This document shows positions 7,637 through 16,907 of a DNA stretch of 54,124 nt, in pieces. Both the position numbers and the translations under genes were made by a program. The stretch's first letter is position 1. The number at the start of each line of letters is the position of its first letter. A model generated the notes under the pieces. The model had not been told where the DNA came from and did no database searches. It saw only the letters and a program-made list of their open reading frames with translations. This DNA is from Acidobacteriaceae bacterium. GTDB lineage: Bacteria; Acidobacteriota; Terriglobia; Bryobacterales; Bryobacteraceae. The DNA lies in assembly GCA_020247055.1 (NCBI GenBank), contig JADCJL010000162.1, positions 1-54,124 of the forward strand. The letters run 5' to 3'.

Positions 7637-8899
7637 TCAGGCGGGTTGGGCTTCGAGGCCGGCAAGGGGGCCGGTGCTGCTTGAGAAGGCGTCGGCTTCG
7701 ACGCCCAGTTGGTGGAGCATGGTGAGGAAAAGATTGGCGAGGGGGGTGTTGTTGTCGCGGCGGAAGGCGAGGTGCTGGCCGTGGCGGAAGGCGCCGCCGG
7801 CAAGGAGGATGGGGAGGTTCGTGTTGTCGTGGGTGTTGGCGTCGCCCATGTTGCTGCCGTAGAGCACCATGGTCGAATCGAGCAGGCGCCGGCCGCCATC
7901 CCGGGTGCTGGCGAGGCTCTCGAAGAGCTTCCGCAGTAAGGCCATCTGCTGGCGGTCGGCGTCGTCGAGTTGGCGGAGCTTTTCGGCGGACTGGCCGTGA
8001 TGGCTCAGGTTGTGATAGCCGTCGGTGGTGTCCTGGCCCGGGTGGAGGTGGAAGACCGGGGTGGCGAAGGCATCGACCATCAGGGTGACGATGCGCGTGG
8101 AGTCCGATTCGAGGGCGAGGCGGGCCATCGAGAGCATCAGGTCGAACTTTTCAAAGAAGAGCTTGCGGTCTTCCAGGTCGGCGGGCGCGGGGGCGGCGGC
8201 GGGAGGCTTGGGACGCTGCTCCCACTCGGCGGCGCGATGAAGCCGCTGCTCAAGTTCGCGCACCGAGGTTAGGTACTGCTCGAGCCGGGCGCGGTCGTCG
8301 CGGCCGAGGGCGCGGGCGTAGTGCCGGGTGTCGTCGAGGAGCAGATCGAGAATGCTGCCGCGCTCGGCGAGGCGGTGCAGTTGGCGCTCGACTTCGGCGG
8401 GCGCGCCCTGCAGGAACAGGCGGCGGTAGAGGGCCGGGGCGCTGTCTTCGGCGGGCAGGAGGACGCCGTCGCGGGTCCAGGAGAGGCTGCGGTTGGCCTT
8501 GTCGATGTTGACGCCAAGGTTGAGCGTGGGGAAGCGGGTGGCCTGGCCGAGCTTTTCGGCGGCGAACTGATCGAGCGAGATGGCGTTGCGGAAGCCGCTT
8601 TTGGTGGGGCCGCGGGCGCCGGTGAGGAAGCAGTTTTCGGTGCTGTGGCCGCCTTCGACGGCGGGGTGGGAGAGGCCGCTAAAAACGGTGAAGTCGCTGC
8701 GAAACGGGGCGAGGGTGGTGAGGTAGGGGGAGAGAGTATAGTCGCGGCCGGCGGTGGCGGGAAAGAAGGGCTTGGGCAGCACGCCGAGATTGTTGGAGAT
8801 GAGCAGCATGCGGCGCGGCGGGCTGGCGGCGAAGCACTCGAAGGTGGGCATGGCGAGTGCGATGCCGGCGGCGCGGAGGAAGCGGCGGCGGGAGTTCAT
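7637..8899 (-). CDS. DUF1552 protein with Tat-type signal
   Basis: This 420-residue protein belongs to the DUF1552 family, which occurs in Acidobacteriota and Planctomycetota, almost always beside a DUF1592 haem protein. The N-terminus (MNSRRRFLRAAG, then a hydrophobic run to FECFA) is a twin-arginine signal, so it is probably exported folded. Family-typical stretches include LLISNNLGVLPKPFFP, FSGLSHPAVEGGHSTENCFL, LDQFAAEKLG, YHNLSHHG and LDSTMVLYGSNMGDANTHDN near the C-terminus. The biochemical role is unknown. Its start overlaps the end of the upstream gene by ATGA, so translation is probably coupled, and it is the last gene of a three-gene leftward operon. Confidence 0.92.
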   Translation of the reverse strand: MNSRRRFLRAAGIALAMPTFECFAASPPRRMLLISNNLGVLPKPFFPATAGRDYTLSPYLTTLAPFRSDFTVFSGLSHPAVEGGHSTENCFLTGARGPTKSGFRNAISLDQFAAEKLGQATRFPTLNLGVNIDKANRSLSWTRDGVLLPAEDSAPALYRRLFLQGAPAEVERQLHRLAERGSILDLLLDDTRHYARALGRDDRARLEQYLTSVRELEQRLHRAAEWEQRPKPPAAAPAPADLEDRKLFFEKFDLMLSMARLALESDSTRIVTLMVDAFATPVFHLHPGQDTTDGYHNLSHHGQSAEKLRQLDDADRQQMALLRKLFESLASTRDGGRRLLDSTMVLYGSNMGDANTHDNTNLPILLAGGAFRHGQHLAFRRDNNTPLANLFLTMLHQLGVEADAFSSSTGPLAGLEAQPA

Positions 8900-11094
8900 G
8901 GCTTTTGTTGTACCTGAAGCTGGTTGGGACCAAGAAATAAGGGGCTCTGCACGAGGGAGAGGAGCAGATCGCGGGTGCGGAAGCCAGAGGCGGCGTGGGC
9001 GTCGAGGATCGCCTCGATGGCCGGACGTTCGGAGAAGCGGACGGGGGTGCCAGTGGCGTAGATGGTGAACTGGTGGAGGAGGTTGCGGGCGAGTTGCCGG
9101 GGCTGGGCGGCGAGGATGGCTTTGAGGTCGCGGATGTCGCGGAAGGATTGGCCGTTGCGGAGTTTGCCGCCGGGGTGGACGGGGCTTGAGAGGGTGTAGG
9201 CGAAGTCGTGGCCAGCGCGGTCGATGCCAATTACGGCATCTCCTTCGTGGATGCCGCGGTAGCGGGTGCGCCAGGCGCCGAGAATATCGAAGTTTTCGAG
9301 CGCCAGTCCGACGGGGTCGAAGCGGGCGTGGCAGTTGGCGCAGGAGGCGTCGCGGGTGTGGAGGGCGAGGAGTTCGCGGATGGTTTTAGCGCCGCGAATG
9401 TCCGGCTCGACGGCGGGGACCTTGGCGGGCGGCGGGGGCGGGGGCTCGCCGAGGAGGCGTTCCATGATCCAGGCGCCCCGGAGGACGGGAGAGGTGGTGG
9501 TGCCGTTGGCGGTGACCTTCAAAATGGCGGCCTGCGTCAGGAGGCCGCCGAGCGGGCTGCCGGGCGGCAGCTTGACCGGGCGCAGGGCGGAGCCGGAGAG
9601 TGGGGGCAGACCGTAGTGGCGGGCGAGGCGGGTGAGCGGGGCGTCGGGTCGCGAGTTGGTGAGGAAGTGGGAGAGCCGGGTGGCGATGGGGTAGTGGTCT
9701 CCGGCCGGCGCGGGTTCGCGCAGGTAGAGGAAGTGCGGCGAGCAGAGGAAGGCCTTGTAGCCGGCGAGCATGGCCTCTTCAAACTTCGCGCCCTGGCGGA
9801 GCCGCGCGAGGACGAGATCGACAAAGCGGGCGAGGGCGGCGGGGTCGACCGGCTCCTGGGCGGCGAGCGCGGCGAAGCGATGCAGCAGGCGGCGGGCGGC
9901 GGCGGCGGGTTGGGCCGGGGCGGGAGCGATGCCGAGATCGTCAAACAGGACGCGGTGCGACGGGGGCGGCCAAGCGGGCGGGGGGAGGGGCCCTTCGACT
10001 TCTAGCCACTGGACGGCGATGCCGGGCTGGCCGTCGGGGGGAAAGGGCGGGTAGCGATAGGTGGGCGGGCCGCCGTCGACGTTGCGGGCGAGCGGGACGG
10101 GCAGACCGAGGGGGCTGTATTCAAAGGTCTCGTGCTCGCGCAGATGGATGATGGTTGCAAACTCCCGGGCAACCGGCTCGATATCCATGATGCCGCCGGT
10201 GGCGCGGACGTCGCCGGAGACATCGGGGCCGGAGGGTTTGCGGGCGCGGAAGGTCATCGGGACGGGTTGCGCGGCGGGGACGAGGGTGTAGCCGGGAAGC
10301 TGCCGGACGGCGCGGGCGGAGAAGCGGACGCGATAGGGGCCCGGGAGTTTGGCGGTGAACTGTTTGGGGTAGCCGTAGTAGGGCCAGTGGGCCGAACGGA
10401 ACAGGGCCATCTCCAGGGTGGGGTCGTCTTTAACGGCGTCGCGTTGTTTGGGGTCGAGGGCTTGGTTGTGGCGGGCGAAGAACATGGCCTCGCGTTCGCC
10501 GAAGGTGACTTTTTCGGGGAACAGGGCGGTGCCGACGGCGCGGAACTTCGTGACGGGTGGAGGCTGCGGCCCGGAGGCGACGGCCTGGCGCAGGGCGGCT
10601 TCGGCGGCGTCGAGATAGGCCAGCAGCTGGACGCGGGACATGTCGAGCGTGTCGGCAGCCTTATTGAAGCGATGGCCTTCGCGATCTTCGGGGAGCATGT
10701 CGCGGATGTCGAGGTGGGGCAGTTGCAGGAGATCGCGGAGGTTCTGCTCGTACTCGTCGCGATTCAGGCGGCGGAGGGGGCCGCGGCCGTGGCGGCGCAC
10801 TTCGGCCGCGTCGGCTTCGTGGAGCTGGTGGCGGAGGGGGGCGAGCATCGCCGAGCGCTGAGCGGCGGAAAAGGGTACGCCTGGGGGCGGCATTTCGCCT
10901 TGGGCGACGCGGTCGTGGAGGCGGATCCAGCGGTCGCGGATGGCCCGATCGGCAAAGCGGACGGGCAGGGCGGCGAGGTCGAGGCCGCCCTGGGCGTTTT
11001 GGGCGTTGTGGCAGCCGTGGCAGAGGGCGGGTACGAGCGGCTGTCCCGGGGCGGGCAGGGTGGCGAGCAGGAGCAGGAGAGCCGCGGCTTTCAA
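8896..11094 (-). CDS. DUF1592-family multidomain periplasmic haem protein (PSD1-like)
   Basis: This 732-residue protein starts with a signal peptide and then a CHGCH haem-c motif in a PSD1/cytochrome-like module. The usual order of this family follows: DUF1587 (RRLNRDEYEQNLRDLLQLP), DUF1592 (ATRLSHFLTNSRPDAPL), DUF1588 with a second CxxCH (CANCHARFDPVGLALENFD) and DUF1585 (GKLRNGQSFRDIRDLKAIL). It is presumed to act in the periplasm, possibly in electron transfer linked to polymer breakdown, but no reaction is established. The start is a TTG at 11094 that overlaps the TGA of the upstream gene as TTGA; GGGGAAA just upstream may be its ribosome site. It is coupled to the DUF1552 gene downstream. 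Confidence 0.92.
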   Translation of the reverse strand: MKAAALLLLLATLPAPGQPLVPALCHGCHNAQNAQGGLDLAALPVRFADRAIRDRWIRLHDRVAQGEMPPPGVPFSAAQRSAMLAPLRHQLHEADAAEVRRHGRGPLRRLNRDEYEQNLRDLLQLPHLDIRDMLPEDREGHRFNKAADTLDMSRVQLLAYLDAAEAALRQAVASGPQPPPVTKFRAVGTALFPEKVTFGEREAMFFARHNQALDPKQRDAVKDDPTLEMALFRSAHWPYYGYPKQFTAKLPGPYRVRFSARAVRQLPGYTLVPAAQPVPMTFRARKPSGPDVSGDVRATGGIMDIEPVAREFATIIHLREHETFEYSPLGLPVPLARNVDGGPPTYRYPPFPPDGQPGIAVQWLEVEGPLPPPAWPPPSHRVLFDDLGIAPAPAQPAAAARRLLHRFAALAAQEPVDPAALARFVDLVLARLRQGAKFEEAMLAGYKAFLCSPHFLYLREPAPAGDHYPIATRLSHFLTNSRPDAPLTRLARHYGLPPLSGSALRPVKLPPGSPLGGLLTQAAILKVTANGTTTSPVLRGAWIMERLLGEPPPPPPAKVPAVEPDIRGAKTIRELLALHTRDASCANCHARFDPVGLALENFDILGAWRTRYRGIHEGDAVIGIDRAGHDFAYTLSSPVHPGGKLRNGQSFRDIRDLKAILAAQPRQLARNLLHQFTIYATGTPVRFSERPAIEAILDAHAASGFRTRDLLLSLVQSPLFLGPNQLQVQQKP

Positions 11095-12086
11095 CGTTTC
11101 CCCGCGAGCGCGTCTTTGATTTTGGCGGAGTCGTAGGCGTGCACGTTGGTGATGCGAAGCTCTTCGAGGCCTGTTTTGGGGTCGACGAAGCCGTCGATCT
11201 GGTCGAGCAGCTGGGCGCGGGTGAGCTTCCAGACGACCTGGCCGCCGGGGTTGATTTCGGCCAGCTGATCGCGGCCTTCGGCGGTGGATTTCATATGGTA
11301 GTCGCCGCAGGCGAGCAGGAGGTTGCCGTTGGCGAGGCGCTGCATGCCGAGCAGGTAGCGGGTGGCGAGGCCGAGGTCGGCGGCGGTCCAGGAGCCGGTG
11401 CGGTGGCGCTGGGCATCGAAGCGGAGGAGTTGGAGGCCCGTGGCGGTGGTGGCGTAGAGGGAGCCGTCGCCGGGTTCGAGGGTGGCGAAGGCGAGGTGGG
11501 GCGCGGGGGGCGTGGGGGTGAGGTGGGGCGCGAGGTCGATGGTGGCAAGGATTTTTCCCGTGCCCATTTCGACCTCGAGCAGCGTTTTGCGGGCATATTG
11601 GACGATCCAGAAGGCGTTGCCGCGGGCGGAAGGGCGGATCATGCGGTAGCGGGAGTGGACGGGTTCGGGCCGCAAATCGGGAACGTGGGTGCGGCTGACA
11701 ACGGTGCCCTGGCGGTTGATGACGCGGATTTCGGCGGCTTCGCTGTCGAGCATGGCGAAGTGACGGCCGCCGTCGAGGACGGCGCCGCCCGGGGCTTCGA
11801 CGTCGTTGCCGTGGCGGACGGCGGGGTGTTCCAGGATGAGGCGGTTGTTTTTATCGAAGACCGCCAGCCCATCGCGGTGGACGTAGAAGATGCCGCCGTC
11901 GGGGAGGCGCCAGGCGTCCCAGATGTTGCGGTGGCCGGGGTGTTTGAGGACGCTGGTGACGCGGCCGGCGCGGTTGACTTCGATGACCTGATTTTCTGCG
12001 GCGAGGAGGAAGCGTTGTTCGGCGACGGCGGGCAGGGCCGTGGCCAGCACGGACAGCAGGGGCAGGAGAGAGTGGGAGGAAGGCAC
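11091..12086 (-). CDS. Secreted beta-propeller-like protein (first gene of the DUF1592/DUF1552 operon)
   Basis: The protein has about 331 residues if it starts at the GTG at 12086, which begins a good signal peptide (LLPLLSVLATALPAVA). Repeating blade-like units follow: AENQVIEVNRAGRVTSVL, WRLPDGGIFYVHRDGLAVFD, AAEIRVINRQGTVVSRT and MQRLANGNLLLACGDYH. These are typical of NHL/PQQ-like or arylsulfotransferase-like propellers. The frame stays open upstream to 12371, but that part has no protein-like character. No clear ribosome site precedes the GTG, so the start is uncertain. It overlaps the DUF1592 gene by four bases, which suggests the three products work together in the periplasm. Confidence 0.75.
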   Translation of the reverse strand: MPSSHSLLPLLSVLATALPAVAEQRFLLAAENQVIEVNRAGRVTSVLKHPGHRNIWDAWRLPDGGIFYVHRDGLAVFDKNNRLILEHPAVRHGNDVEAPGGAVLDGGRHFAMLDSEAAEIRVINRQGTVVSRTHVPDLRPEPVHSRYRMIRPSARGNAFWIVQYARKTLLEVEMGTGKILATIDLAPHLTPTPPAPHLAFATLEPGDGSLYATTATGLQLLRFDAQRHRTGSWTAADLGLATRYLLGMQRLANGNLLLACGDYHMKSTAEGRDQLAEINPGGQVVWKLTRAQLLDQIDGFVDPKTGLEELRITNVHAYDSAKIKDALAGKR

Positions 12087-12303
12087 AGATCTGGTAAGAC
12101 CATATGCCCGGCGATTGCTTCCTGTCAAGCGCGTCGATAGACAAGCCCGGGTAAGAGAGGATTGACTGATCCGTCTTTCGGAACAGGTGTTGTCAGTACG
12201 CACAAAGGTTTGCTCAGGCAAAACTACGGTACAAGCCTGATTGATGCCGTTCCGGCGACGGGTGCCAACGGGCACGGACGTGCGGGACGGAGAGGCGATA
12301 AAG

Positions 12304-12501
12304 ATGAGAAAGTTAAGCTTTGCGGGGCTGGTCCTGCTGCCTCCTGCCGGCGCATTTGCGCAGGCCAACAAGGTGAATGTTTGTCATGCCACCGGCAAGG
12401 GTGGTTTTCAATTGATCCGTGTCGCGTCCAGCGCACTGCGTACTCACCTGCAGCACGGCGATAAACTCACTGGGGAGACAGTCTTGCAGGGCACACCGTA
12501 G
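12304..12501 (+). CDS. Small secreted protein with a CHATG...HLxHGD motif, probably truncated by a stop
   Basis: The 65-residue product has a signal peptide (MRKLSFAGLVLLPPAGAFAQ) and then VNVCHATGKGGFQLIRV...LRTHLQHGD. The pattern CHxTG-x-LIxV-x-AHLxHGD recurs in extracellular bacterial proteins of unknown function. GGAGAGG lies about eight bases before the ATG. The TAG at 12499 looks premature: the same frame continues for at least 35 codons with protein-like sequence (TVTPMTILGEDCSQSILLKIEA). The short product may still be made. Confidence 0.6.
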   Translation: MRKLSFAGLVLLPPAGAFAQANKVNVCHATGKGGFQLIRVASSALRTHLQHGDKLTGETVLQGTP

Positions 12502-12772
12502 GGAGGACTTTACGGGAGCACGGTGACGCCGATGACGATCCTGGGCGAGGACTGCAGCCAGAGCATTCTGCTCAAGATTGAGGCCAGTCAGAACTTTTCG
12601 GGGGGGCGGTTGGGCGGGTTGGTCCTGTGCGGAACCCGGATTACCGAAGGTGATTGGTGGTGCGACCTATCCGGTCTATCCGCACTACACCTGCACGCCG
12701 CCGGAGGAGGGCTGGGTGGTGCAAGTGGGAACGCCGCTGCCTACCGGCCCCTTTGTGCTGTGTGGCAAGTAG
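12502..12772 (+). pseudogene. Disrupted 3' part of the small secreted protein gene
   Basis: After the TAG at 12499 the frame carries on with GEDCSQSILLKIEASQNFSG up to a run of seven G (12600-12606). Beyond it the protein-like frame is a different one, reading GGATYPVYPHYTC and PTGPFVLCGK and ending at 12772. One nonsense change plus one frameshift in the G-run would reunite everything into one secreted protein of about 155 residues. Either this is a decaying gene, or the homopolymer length is a sequencing error. Confidence 0.4.
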
Positions 12773-12782
12773 TTTGCAGTTG

Positions 12783-12807
12783 ACGGCCGGCTTTCCGGCT
12801 TGGCCGT
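12783..12807. terminator. Stem-loop between convergent genes (first of two)
   Basis: ACGGCC (12783-12788) pairs with GGCCGT (12802-12807), and GCCGG/CCGGC gives a competing tight hairpin with a CTTT loop. It lies directly after the + strand remnant. Confidence 0.4.
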
Positions 12808-12813
12808 GACGCG

Positions 12814-12863
12814 AACCGGCTGAGACGGGCGGAATCCACTCCGCCGCCCGTTCCAGCCGGTTT
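12814..12863. terminator. Long bidirectional terminator-like hairpin
   Basis: AACCGGCT (12814-12821) pairs with AGCCGGTT (12855-12862), and ACGGGCGG inside pairs with the CCGCCGCCCGT arm. TTTCTT follows on the right. It separates the rightward small-protein gene from the leftward cytochrome gene and can serve both. Confidence 0.65.
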
Positions 12864-12898
12864 CTTGATGGCGGGTTGCTGTGGGAATGGCGGCTGCT

Positions 12899-13714
12899 TC
12901 AGGGCGCCTGGAGCGTTTTGAGATAGTCGACGAGGTTGCGGATGCGGAGCCGGACGACGTTCGGATCCTCGCCGCTGCCGCGGAAGGAGTTGCCCCAGAT
13001 GGGCATCTCTTTGCTGCCGTGCGCGGGAGTGCCGGGTTCTTTGTCGAGCATGTTCGTGAGGTGGAGGCTGGGAAACTTGCCGGCGTGGGTTTTGGTGAGC
13101 TGTGTGAGGTCCGTGGGGGCGTCTTTGAGGGAGGAGAGGGCGGGGCCATCGCCTTTGCCGGTGGCGCCGTGGCAGCCGGCACAGAGCCAGCGGTACATCT
13201 CCGGGCCGGAGTTGACCGGCAGCGCGAGCAGGCGGGTGGGCATCTCTTCTTTACCGGCGTTACCGGCCGGCATGTGTTTCTGCACGGTGGGTATCTGCAG
13301 CGATTCGACGTAACGAGTCAGATTGTAGATCCGCATCTGGGTTTCGGTCTCGGACTGCTGGGAACTGCGGAAGACCTCTCCCCAGATCGGCATATCCGCA
13401 CTGCCGTGAGCGCCGGCGGAGGGGATGCGGCCGAGGGTCATCATGACCCGGTCCTTGGGGAAGGCGCCGCCGTTGTTGGTGGCGAGCAATGTCAGATCCG
13501 GCGGCACACCGCGCAGGGCGGGGGCCGCCGGGCCGCCTCCTTTGCCGTCTGCCCCGTGGCAGGAGGCGCAATAGCTGGCGAACATGGCGGCGCCGGCGTT
13601 GGCGCGGATGTCGCTGATGGGTATCTTCTGCAGTTTCTCCTGGCTCAAGGCGAGGGAACTGATCAGGAAAAGGCCGCAGGGCAGGGTGGCTGCGAAGTGC
13701 CGGCGAAGTTGCAT
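12899..13714 (-). CDS. Periplasmic dihaem cytochrome c
   Basis: This 271-residue protein has a signal peptide (MQLRRHFAATLPCGLFLISSL) and two tandem cytochrome c domains. Each has a CxxCH haem site followed by a GxGxGxGP-type turn: CASCHGADGKGGGP at about residue 49, and CAGCHGATGKGDGP in the second half. Each domain also carries a MPIWG stretch holding the distal Met ligand. Such proteins shuttle electrons in the periplasm. The ATG at 13714 is preceded by GGAGG at seven bases, which settles the start against an in-frame ATG at 13741. It is divergent from the hydrolase gene at 13804 and ends against a terminator-like hairpin. Its redox partner is not in the window. Confidence 0.93.
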   Translation of the reverse strand: MQLRRHFAATLPCGLFLISSLALSQEKLQKIPISDIRANAGAAMFASYCASCHGADGKGGGPAAPALRGVPPDLTLLATNNGGAFPKDRVMMTLGRIPSAGAHGSADMPIWGEVFRSSQQSETETQMRIYNLTRYVESLQIPTVQKHMPAGNAGKEEMPTRLLALPVNSGPEMYRWLCAGCHGATGKGDGPALSSLKDAPTDLTQLTKTHAGKFPSLHLTNMLDKEPGTPAHGSKEMPIWGNSFRGSGEDPNVVRLRIRNLVDYLKTLQAP

Positions 13715-13803
13715 GGGAACCTCCAGTGAGATGGGGTGCAAGCTGCAATCGATAGGCCAATCCGCCGCCGGGTGATGGAACCGCAGATGCAGGAGGGCTG
13801 GTT

Positions 13804-14430
13804 ATGGGAATTCCGGTGATGATTCCGCCGCTGGCGCTGCCGGGTGAGTTGGCGGTTCCCGAGGCGGCGCGCGGCATGGTGATTTTCGCGCACGGCAGCG
13901 GCAGCAGCCGTTTCAGCGTGCGCAATCAGGCCGTGGCGGCGCATCTGCGCGCCAAGGGCCTGGGCACGCTGCTGATTGACCTGTTGACTGCCGCCGAAGA
14001 CGAGCAACCGGATTACCGGTTTGACATCGAACTGCTGGCCAGCCGGCTGGTGCAGGCGACGGTGTGGGTTCAAGAGTATCCGTTGAGCCGGCAGTTACCG
14101 ATTGGGTACTTTGGGGCAAGCACGGGGGCGGCCGCGGCGCTGCGGGCGGCGGCCGAACCGGACAATCCGGCGTATGCCGTGGTTTCGCGCGGCGGCCGGC
14201 CGGAACTGGCGGCAAGCACGCTTGGGCTAGTGCGGGCGCCGACGCTGCTCGTGGTGGGGAGCCAGGATGGCACCGTGCTCGGCTACAACAAGCGGGCTCT
14301 CCGGCAACTGAACCCGCAGAGCAGGCTGCAGGTTATCGAAGGGGCCACTCACCTGTTTGAGGAGCCCGGGGCGCTTGAAGCGGTGGCGCGGATGGCGGGC
14401 GGGTGGTTCGTGGACCACCTGCCGGGCTGA
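13804..14430 (+). CDS. Dienelactone-hydrolase-like alpha/beta hydrolase
   Basis: The 208-residue cytoplasmic protein has the alpha/beta-hydrolase signature: [11 protein letters not shown] near the N-terminus, a nucleophile elbow GASTG (in [13 protein letters not shown]), the acid residue in VVGSQDGTV and the catalytic His in GATHLFEE. This arrangement matches the small hydrolases often found fused or adjacent to phosphoribosyltransferase domains in other bacteria. No such partner is present here, and the substrate is unknown. AGGAGG eight bases before the ATG supports the start. It is divergent from the cytochrome gene, with 89 bases between the two starts. Confidence 0.88.
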   Translation: MGIPVMIPPLALPGELAVPEAARGMVIFAHGSGSSRFSVRNQAVAAHLRAKGLGTLLIDLLTAAEDEQPDYRFDIELLASRLVQATVWVQEYPLSRQLPIGYFGASTGAAAALRAAAEPDNPAYAVVSRGGRPELAASTLGLVRAPTLLVVGSQDGTVLGYNKRALRQLNPQSRLQVIEGATHLFEEPGALEAVARMAGGWFVDHLPG

Positions 14431-14438
14431 GCACTAGG

Positions 14439-14478
14439 TCACACCCGGCTAGGCCAATTCCCCAGGCGCTGGGTGTGA
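14439..14478. promoter_or_regulatory. Inverted repeat between the hydrolase and groEL genes
   Basis: TCACACCC (14439-14446) and GGGTGTGA (14471-14478) form a perfect 8-bp stem with a 24-base loop. No T-run follows. It does not match the CIRCE heat-shock operator (TTAGCACTC-N9-GAGTGCTAA). It could be an operator for the chaperonin gene or a weak terminator. Confidence 0.35.
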
Positions 14479-14546
14479 AGACTCAGACGTTCTCTATTTG
14501 GCGCCGATGGAGCGAATGGAATGCCAACTGCATCGGAAAAGGCCCT

Positions 14547-16163
14547 ATGGCAGCCAAACAGTTCTATTTTCGATCCGAAGCGCGGGAGAAGCTCCTGCGC
14601 GGGGCGGCGGTGGTGGCGGATGCGGTGCGGGTGACGCTGGGGCCTAAGTCGAAGTGCGTGCTGATCGACAAGCAGTTCGGCCGGCCGGTGGTGTGCAACG
14701 ACGGGGTAACGATCGCCAAGGAGATCGAGGTCAAGGAGCCGGTGGAGAACCTGGGGGCGAAGATGCTGCGGGAGGCGGCCGAGCGGACGGCGGAGGCGGT
14801 GGGCGACGGGACAAGCACGTCGACGGTGCTCGCCTATTCGATGCTGGCCGAGGGGATGCGCAACATCGCGGCGGGAGCGAGCAGCATTGAGATCAAGCGG
14901 GGGCTGGACCGCGGACTGCGGGCGGCGGTGGCGGCGCTGGCGGCGTTGTCGCGGCCGGTGCAGGGGCGGCAGGAGCGGGTGTACGTGGCGGCGGTGTCGG
15001 CGCACAACGATGAGTCGATCGGGAACATGGTGGCGGACGCGGTGGAGCGGGTGGGGCCGGAGGGGGTGATTACGGTGGAGGAGGCGAAGACAACGGAGAC
15101 GGTGCTCGACGTGGTGGAGGGGATGCAGTTTGACCGGGGCTACATTTCGCCGTACTTTGCGACGGAGCAGGAGGGGATGCGGGCGGTGCTGGACGATCCG
15201 CTGATTCTGATCTTTGAGAAGCGGATCAGCAACATTAAAGAGCTGCTGCCGGTGCTGGAGGAGATTCTGCGGTCCGGACGGTCGCTGCTGGTGATTGCCG
15301 AGGAGGTGGAGGGCGAGTCGCTGGCGACGCTGGTGTTGAACAAGATCCGGGGGACGATTCCGTGCGCGGCGGTGAAGGCGCCGGGGTTTGGGGACCGGCG
15401 GAAGGCGATGTTGCAGGATATTGCGATTCTGACGGGCGGGGTGCTGATTGCCGAGGAGTTGGGGACGAAGCTCGAGAACGTGACACTGGCGGATTTGGGG
15501 CGGGCCAAGCGGGTGGTAATTGACAAGGACACGACAACGATTGTGGGCGGGGGCGGCGAGCGGGCGAAGCTGGATGCGCGGTGCGCGGAGATCCGGCGGC
15601 AGATTGAGGAGACGACCTCGGACTATGACAAGGAGAAGCTGCGGGAGCGGTTGGCGAAGCTGGCGGGCGGGGTGGCGGTGATCCGGGTGGGGGCGCTGTC
15701 GGAGTCCGAGATGAAGAACCGGAAGGAGGCGTTTGAGGATGCGATCAGCGCGACGCGGGCGGCGGCGGAGGAGGGGATTGTGCCCGGGGGTGGCCTGGCG
15801 CTGCTGCGGTTGATTGGGGCGATTGAGGCCGAGGAGAAGCTGGCGGAGGATGATGAGCGGACGGGCATCCGGCTGCTGCGGCGGGCGGTGGAGGCGCCGG
15901 CGCGGCAGATTGCGATCAACTCGGATGCGGACGCGGGGGTGGTGGTGGACCGGATGCGGGCGTCGGAGGGGAGTGTGGGATTCGATGCCGCCCGGTGCCG
16001 GTACGTGGATCTGATGGAGGCGGGGATTGTGGATCCGACGAAGGTGGTGCGGGTGGCGCTGGAGAATGCGGTGTCGGTGGTGGGAACGCTGCTGCTGACG
16101 GAGGCGACGATGACGGATGTGCCGCGGCCGGTGGAGAAGCCGGGGGGCGGGGAGCGGGAGTGA
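14547..16163 (+). CDS. groEL: GroEL-type 60-kDa chaperonin paralogue
   Basis: This 538-residue protein is a full-length group I chaperonin. ATP-site elements are present: [33 protein letters not shown] (usually GDGTTTATVLA) and the Asp in [13 protein letters not shown]. Also present are the apical-domain stretch [15 protein letters not shown] and the GIVPGGG and VDPTKV elements. Unlike the housekeeping copy in most bacteria it lacks the Gly-Gly-Met tail, ending in [11 protein letters not shown], and no groES is adjacent. It is therefore probably an additional, specialised copy. The ATG at 14547 follows GGAAAAGG and starts the conserved N-terminus. Its stop overlaps the start of the next gene (GTGA), so the two are translationally coupled. 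Composition is very G-rich. Confidence 0.93.
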   Translation: MAAKQFYFRSEAREKLLRGAAVVADAVRVTLGPKSKCVLIDKQFGRPVVCNDGVTIAKEIEVKEPVENLGAKMLREAAERTAEAVGDGTSTSTVLAYSMLAEGMRNIAAGASSIEIKRGLDRGLRAAVAALAALSRPVQGRQERVYVAAVSAHNDESIGNMVADAVERVGPEGVITVEEAKTTETVLDVVEGMQFDRGYISPYFATEQEGMRAVLDDPLILIFEKRISNIKELLPVLEEILRSGRSLLVIAEEVEGESLATLVLNKIRGTIPCAAVKAPGFGDRRKAMLQDIAILTGGVLIAEELGTKLENVTLADLGRAKRVVIDKDTTTIVGGGGERAKLDARCAEIRRQIEETTSDYDKEKLRERLAKLAGGVAVIRVGALSESEMKNRKEAFEDAISATRAAAEEGIVPGGGLALLRLIGAIEAEEKLAEDDERTGIRLLRRAVEAPARQIAINSDADAGVVVDRMRASEGSVGFDAARCRYVDLMEAGIVDPTKVVRVALENAVSVVGTLLLTEATMTDVPRPVEKPGGGERE

Positions 16164-16891
16164 GCGGGCCGAGGGGAGCGTGCGTTGGGCTGGGCGCGTT
16201 CTGGGCCGCGCTGGTGGTGGTGTGGGGGCAGCCGGCGGGGGTGCCGGTGGACTATGCGGCGCGGCGGCAGATCATGGTGCGCGAGCAGTTGGTGGCGCGC
16301 GGGATTAAGGATCCGCAGGTGCTGGCGGCGATGGGGCGGGTGCCGCGAGAGTTGTTTGTGCCCCCTGGGCAAGAGCCTTTTGCCTACGAAGACCGGCCGC
16401 TGCCGATTGGCCATGGGCAGACGATTTCGCAGCCCTACATCGTAGCTCTGATGACGGAGTTACTGGCGCCGGGTAAGCGAGACCGGGTGCTCGAAGTGGG
16501 GACCGGCTCCGGCTATCAGGCGGCGGTGTTGGGGCGGCTGGCGGGAAAGGTGTTCAGTTTGGAGATTGTTCCGGAGCTGGCGCGGACGGCGGCGCTGCTG
16601 CTGCGGGCCAAGGGGTTTCGCAACGTGCAGGTGCGAGAGGGGGATGGGTACAAGGGCTGGGTGGCGTTTGCGCCCTACGACCGGATCCTGTTGACGGCGG
16701 CGCCGCCGGAGATTCCCGCCGCGTTGGTGGCGCAGCTGCGTCCGGGCGGGCGGCTGGTGGCGCCGGTGGGGGAACAGACGCAGCGGTTGGTGGTGGTGGA
16801 CAAATCCCTCGACGGCAGGACCCAGACCCGGAGTATCATTCCGGTGCGGTTTGTTCCCATGGTCCGGGAGAGCGGGGCAGGGAAGGAGTAA
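16160..16891 (+). CDS. pcm: Secreted protein-L-isoaspartate O-methyltransferase
   Basis: The 243-residue product carries an N-terminal hydrophobic signal ([17 protein letters not shown]), followed by a complete PCMT domain: [32 protein letters not shown], the SAM-binding motif [20 protein letters not shown], and [16 protein letters not shown]. The enzyme methylates isoaspartyl residues in damaged proteins so that they can revert to Asp. Most PCMTs are cytoplasmic, but exported forms exist. SAM supply in the periplasm would then be an open question, and the hydrophobic segment might instead be a membrane anchor. The GTG start at 16160 overlaps the groEL stop, so chaperone and repair enzyme are expressed together. 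Confidence 0.9.
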   Translation: MSGPRGACVGLGAFWAALVVVWGQPAGVPVDYAARRQIMVREQLVARGIKDPQVLAAMGRVPRELFVPPGQEPFAYEDRPLPIGHGQTISQPYIVALMTELLAPGKRDRVLEVGTGSGYQAAVLGRLAGKVFSLEIVPELARTAALLLRAKGFRNVQVREGDGYKGWVAFAPYDRILLTAAPPEIPAALVAQLRPGGRLVAPVGEQTQRLVVVDKSLDGRTQTRSIIPVRFVPMVRESGAGKE

Positions 16892-16907
16892 GCTGAGGAG
16901 ACCGGTC

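Noticed and set aside
14431-14546. CIRCE heat-shock operator before groEL
   Set aside because: No TTAGCACTC-N9-GAGTGCTAA-like element is present; only an unrelated inverted repeat was found.
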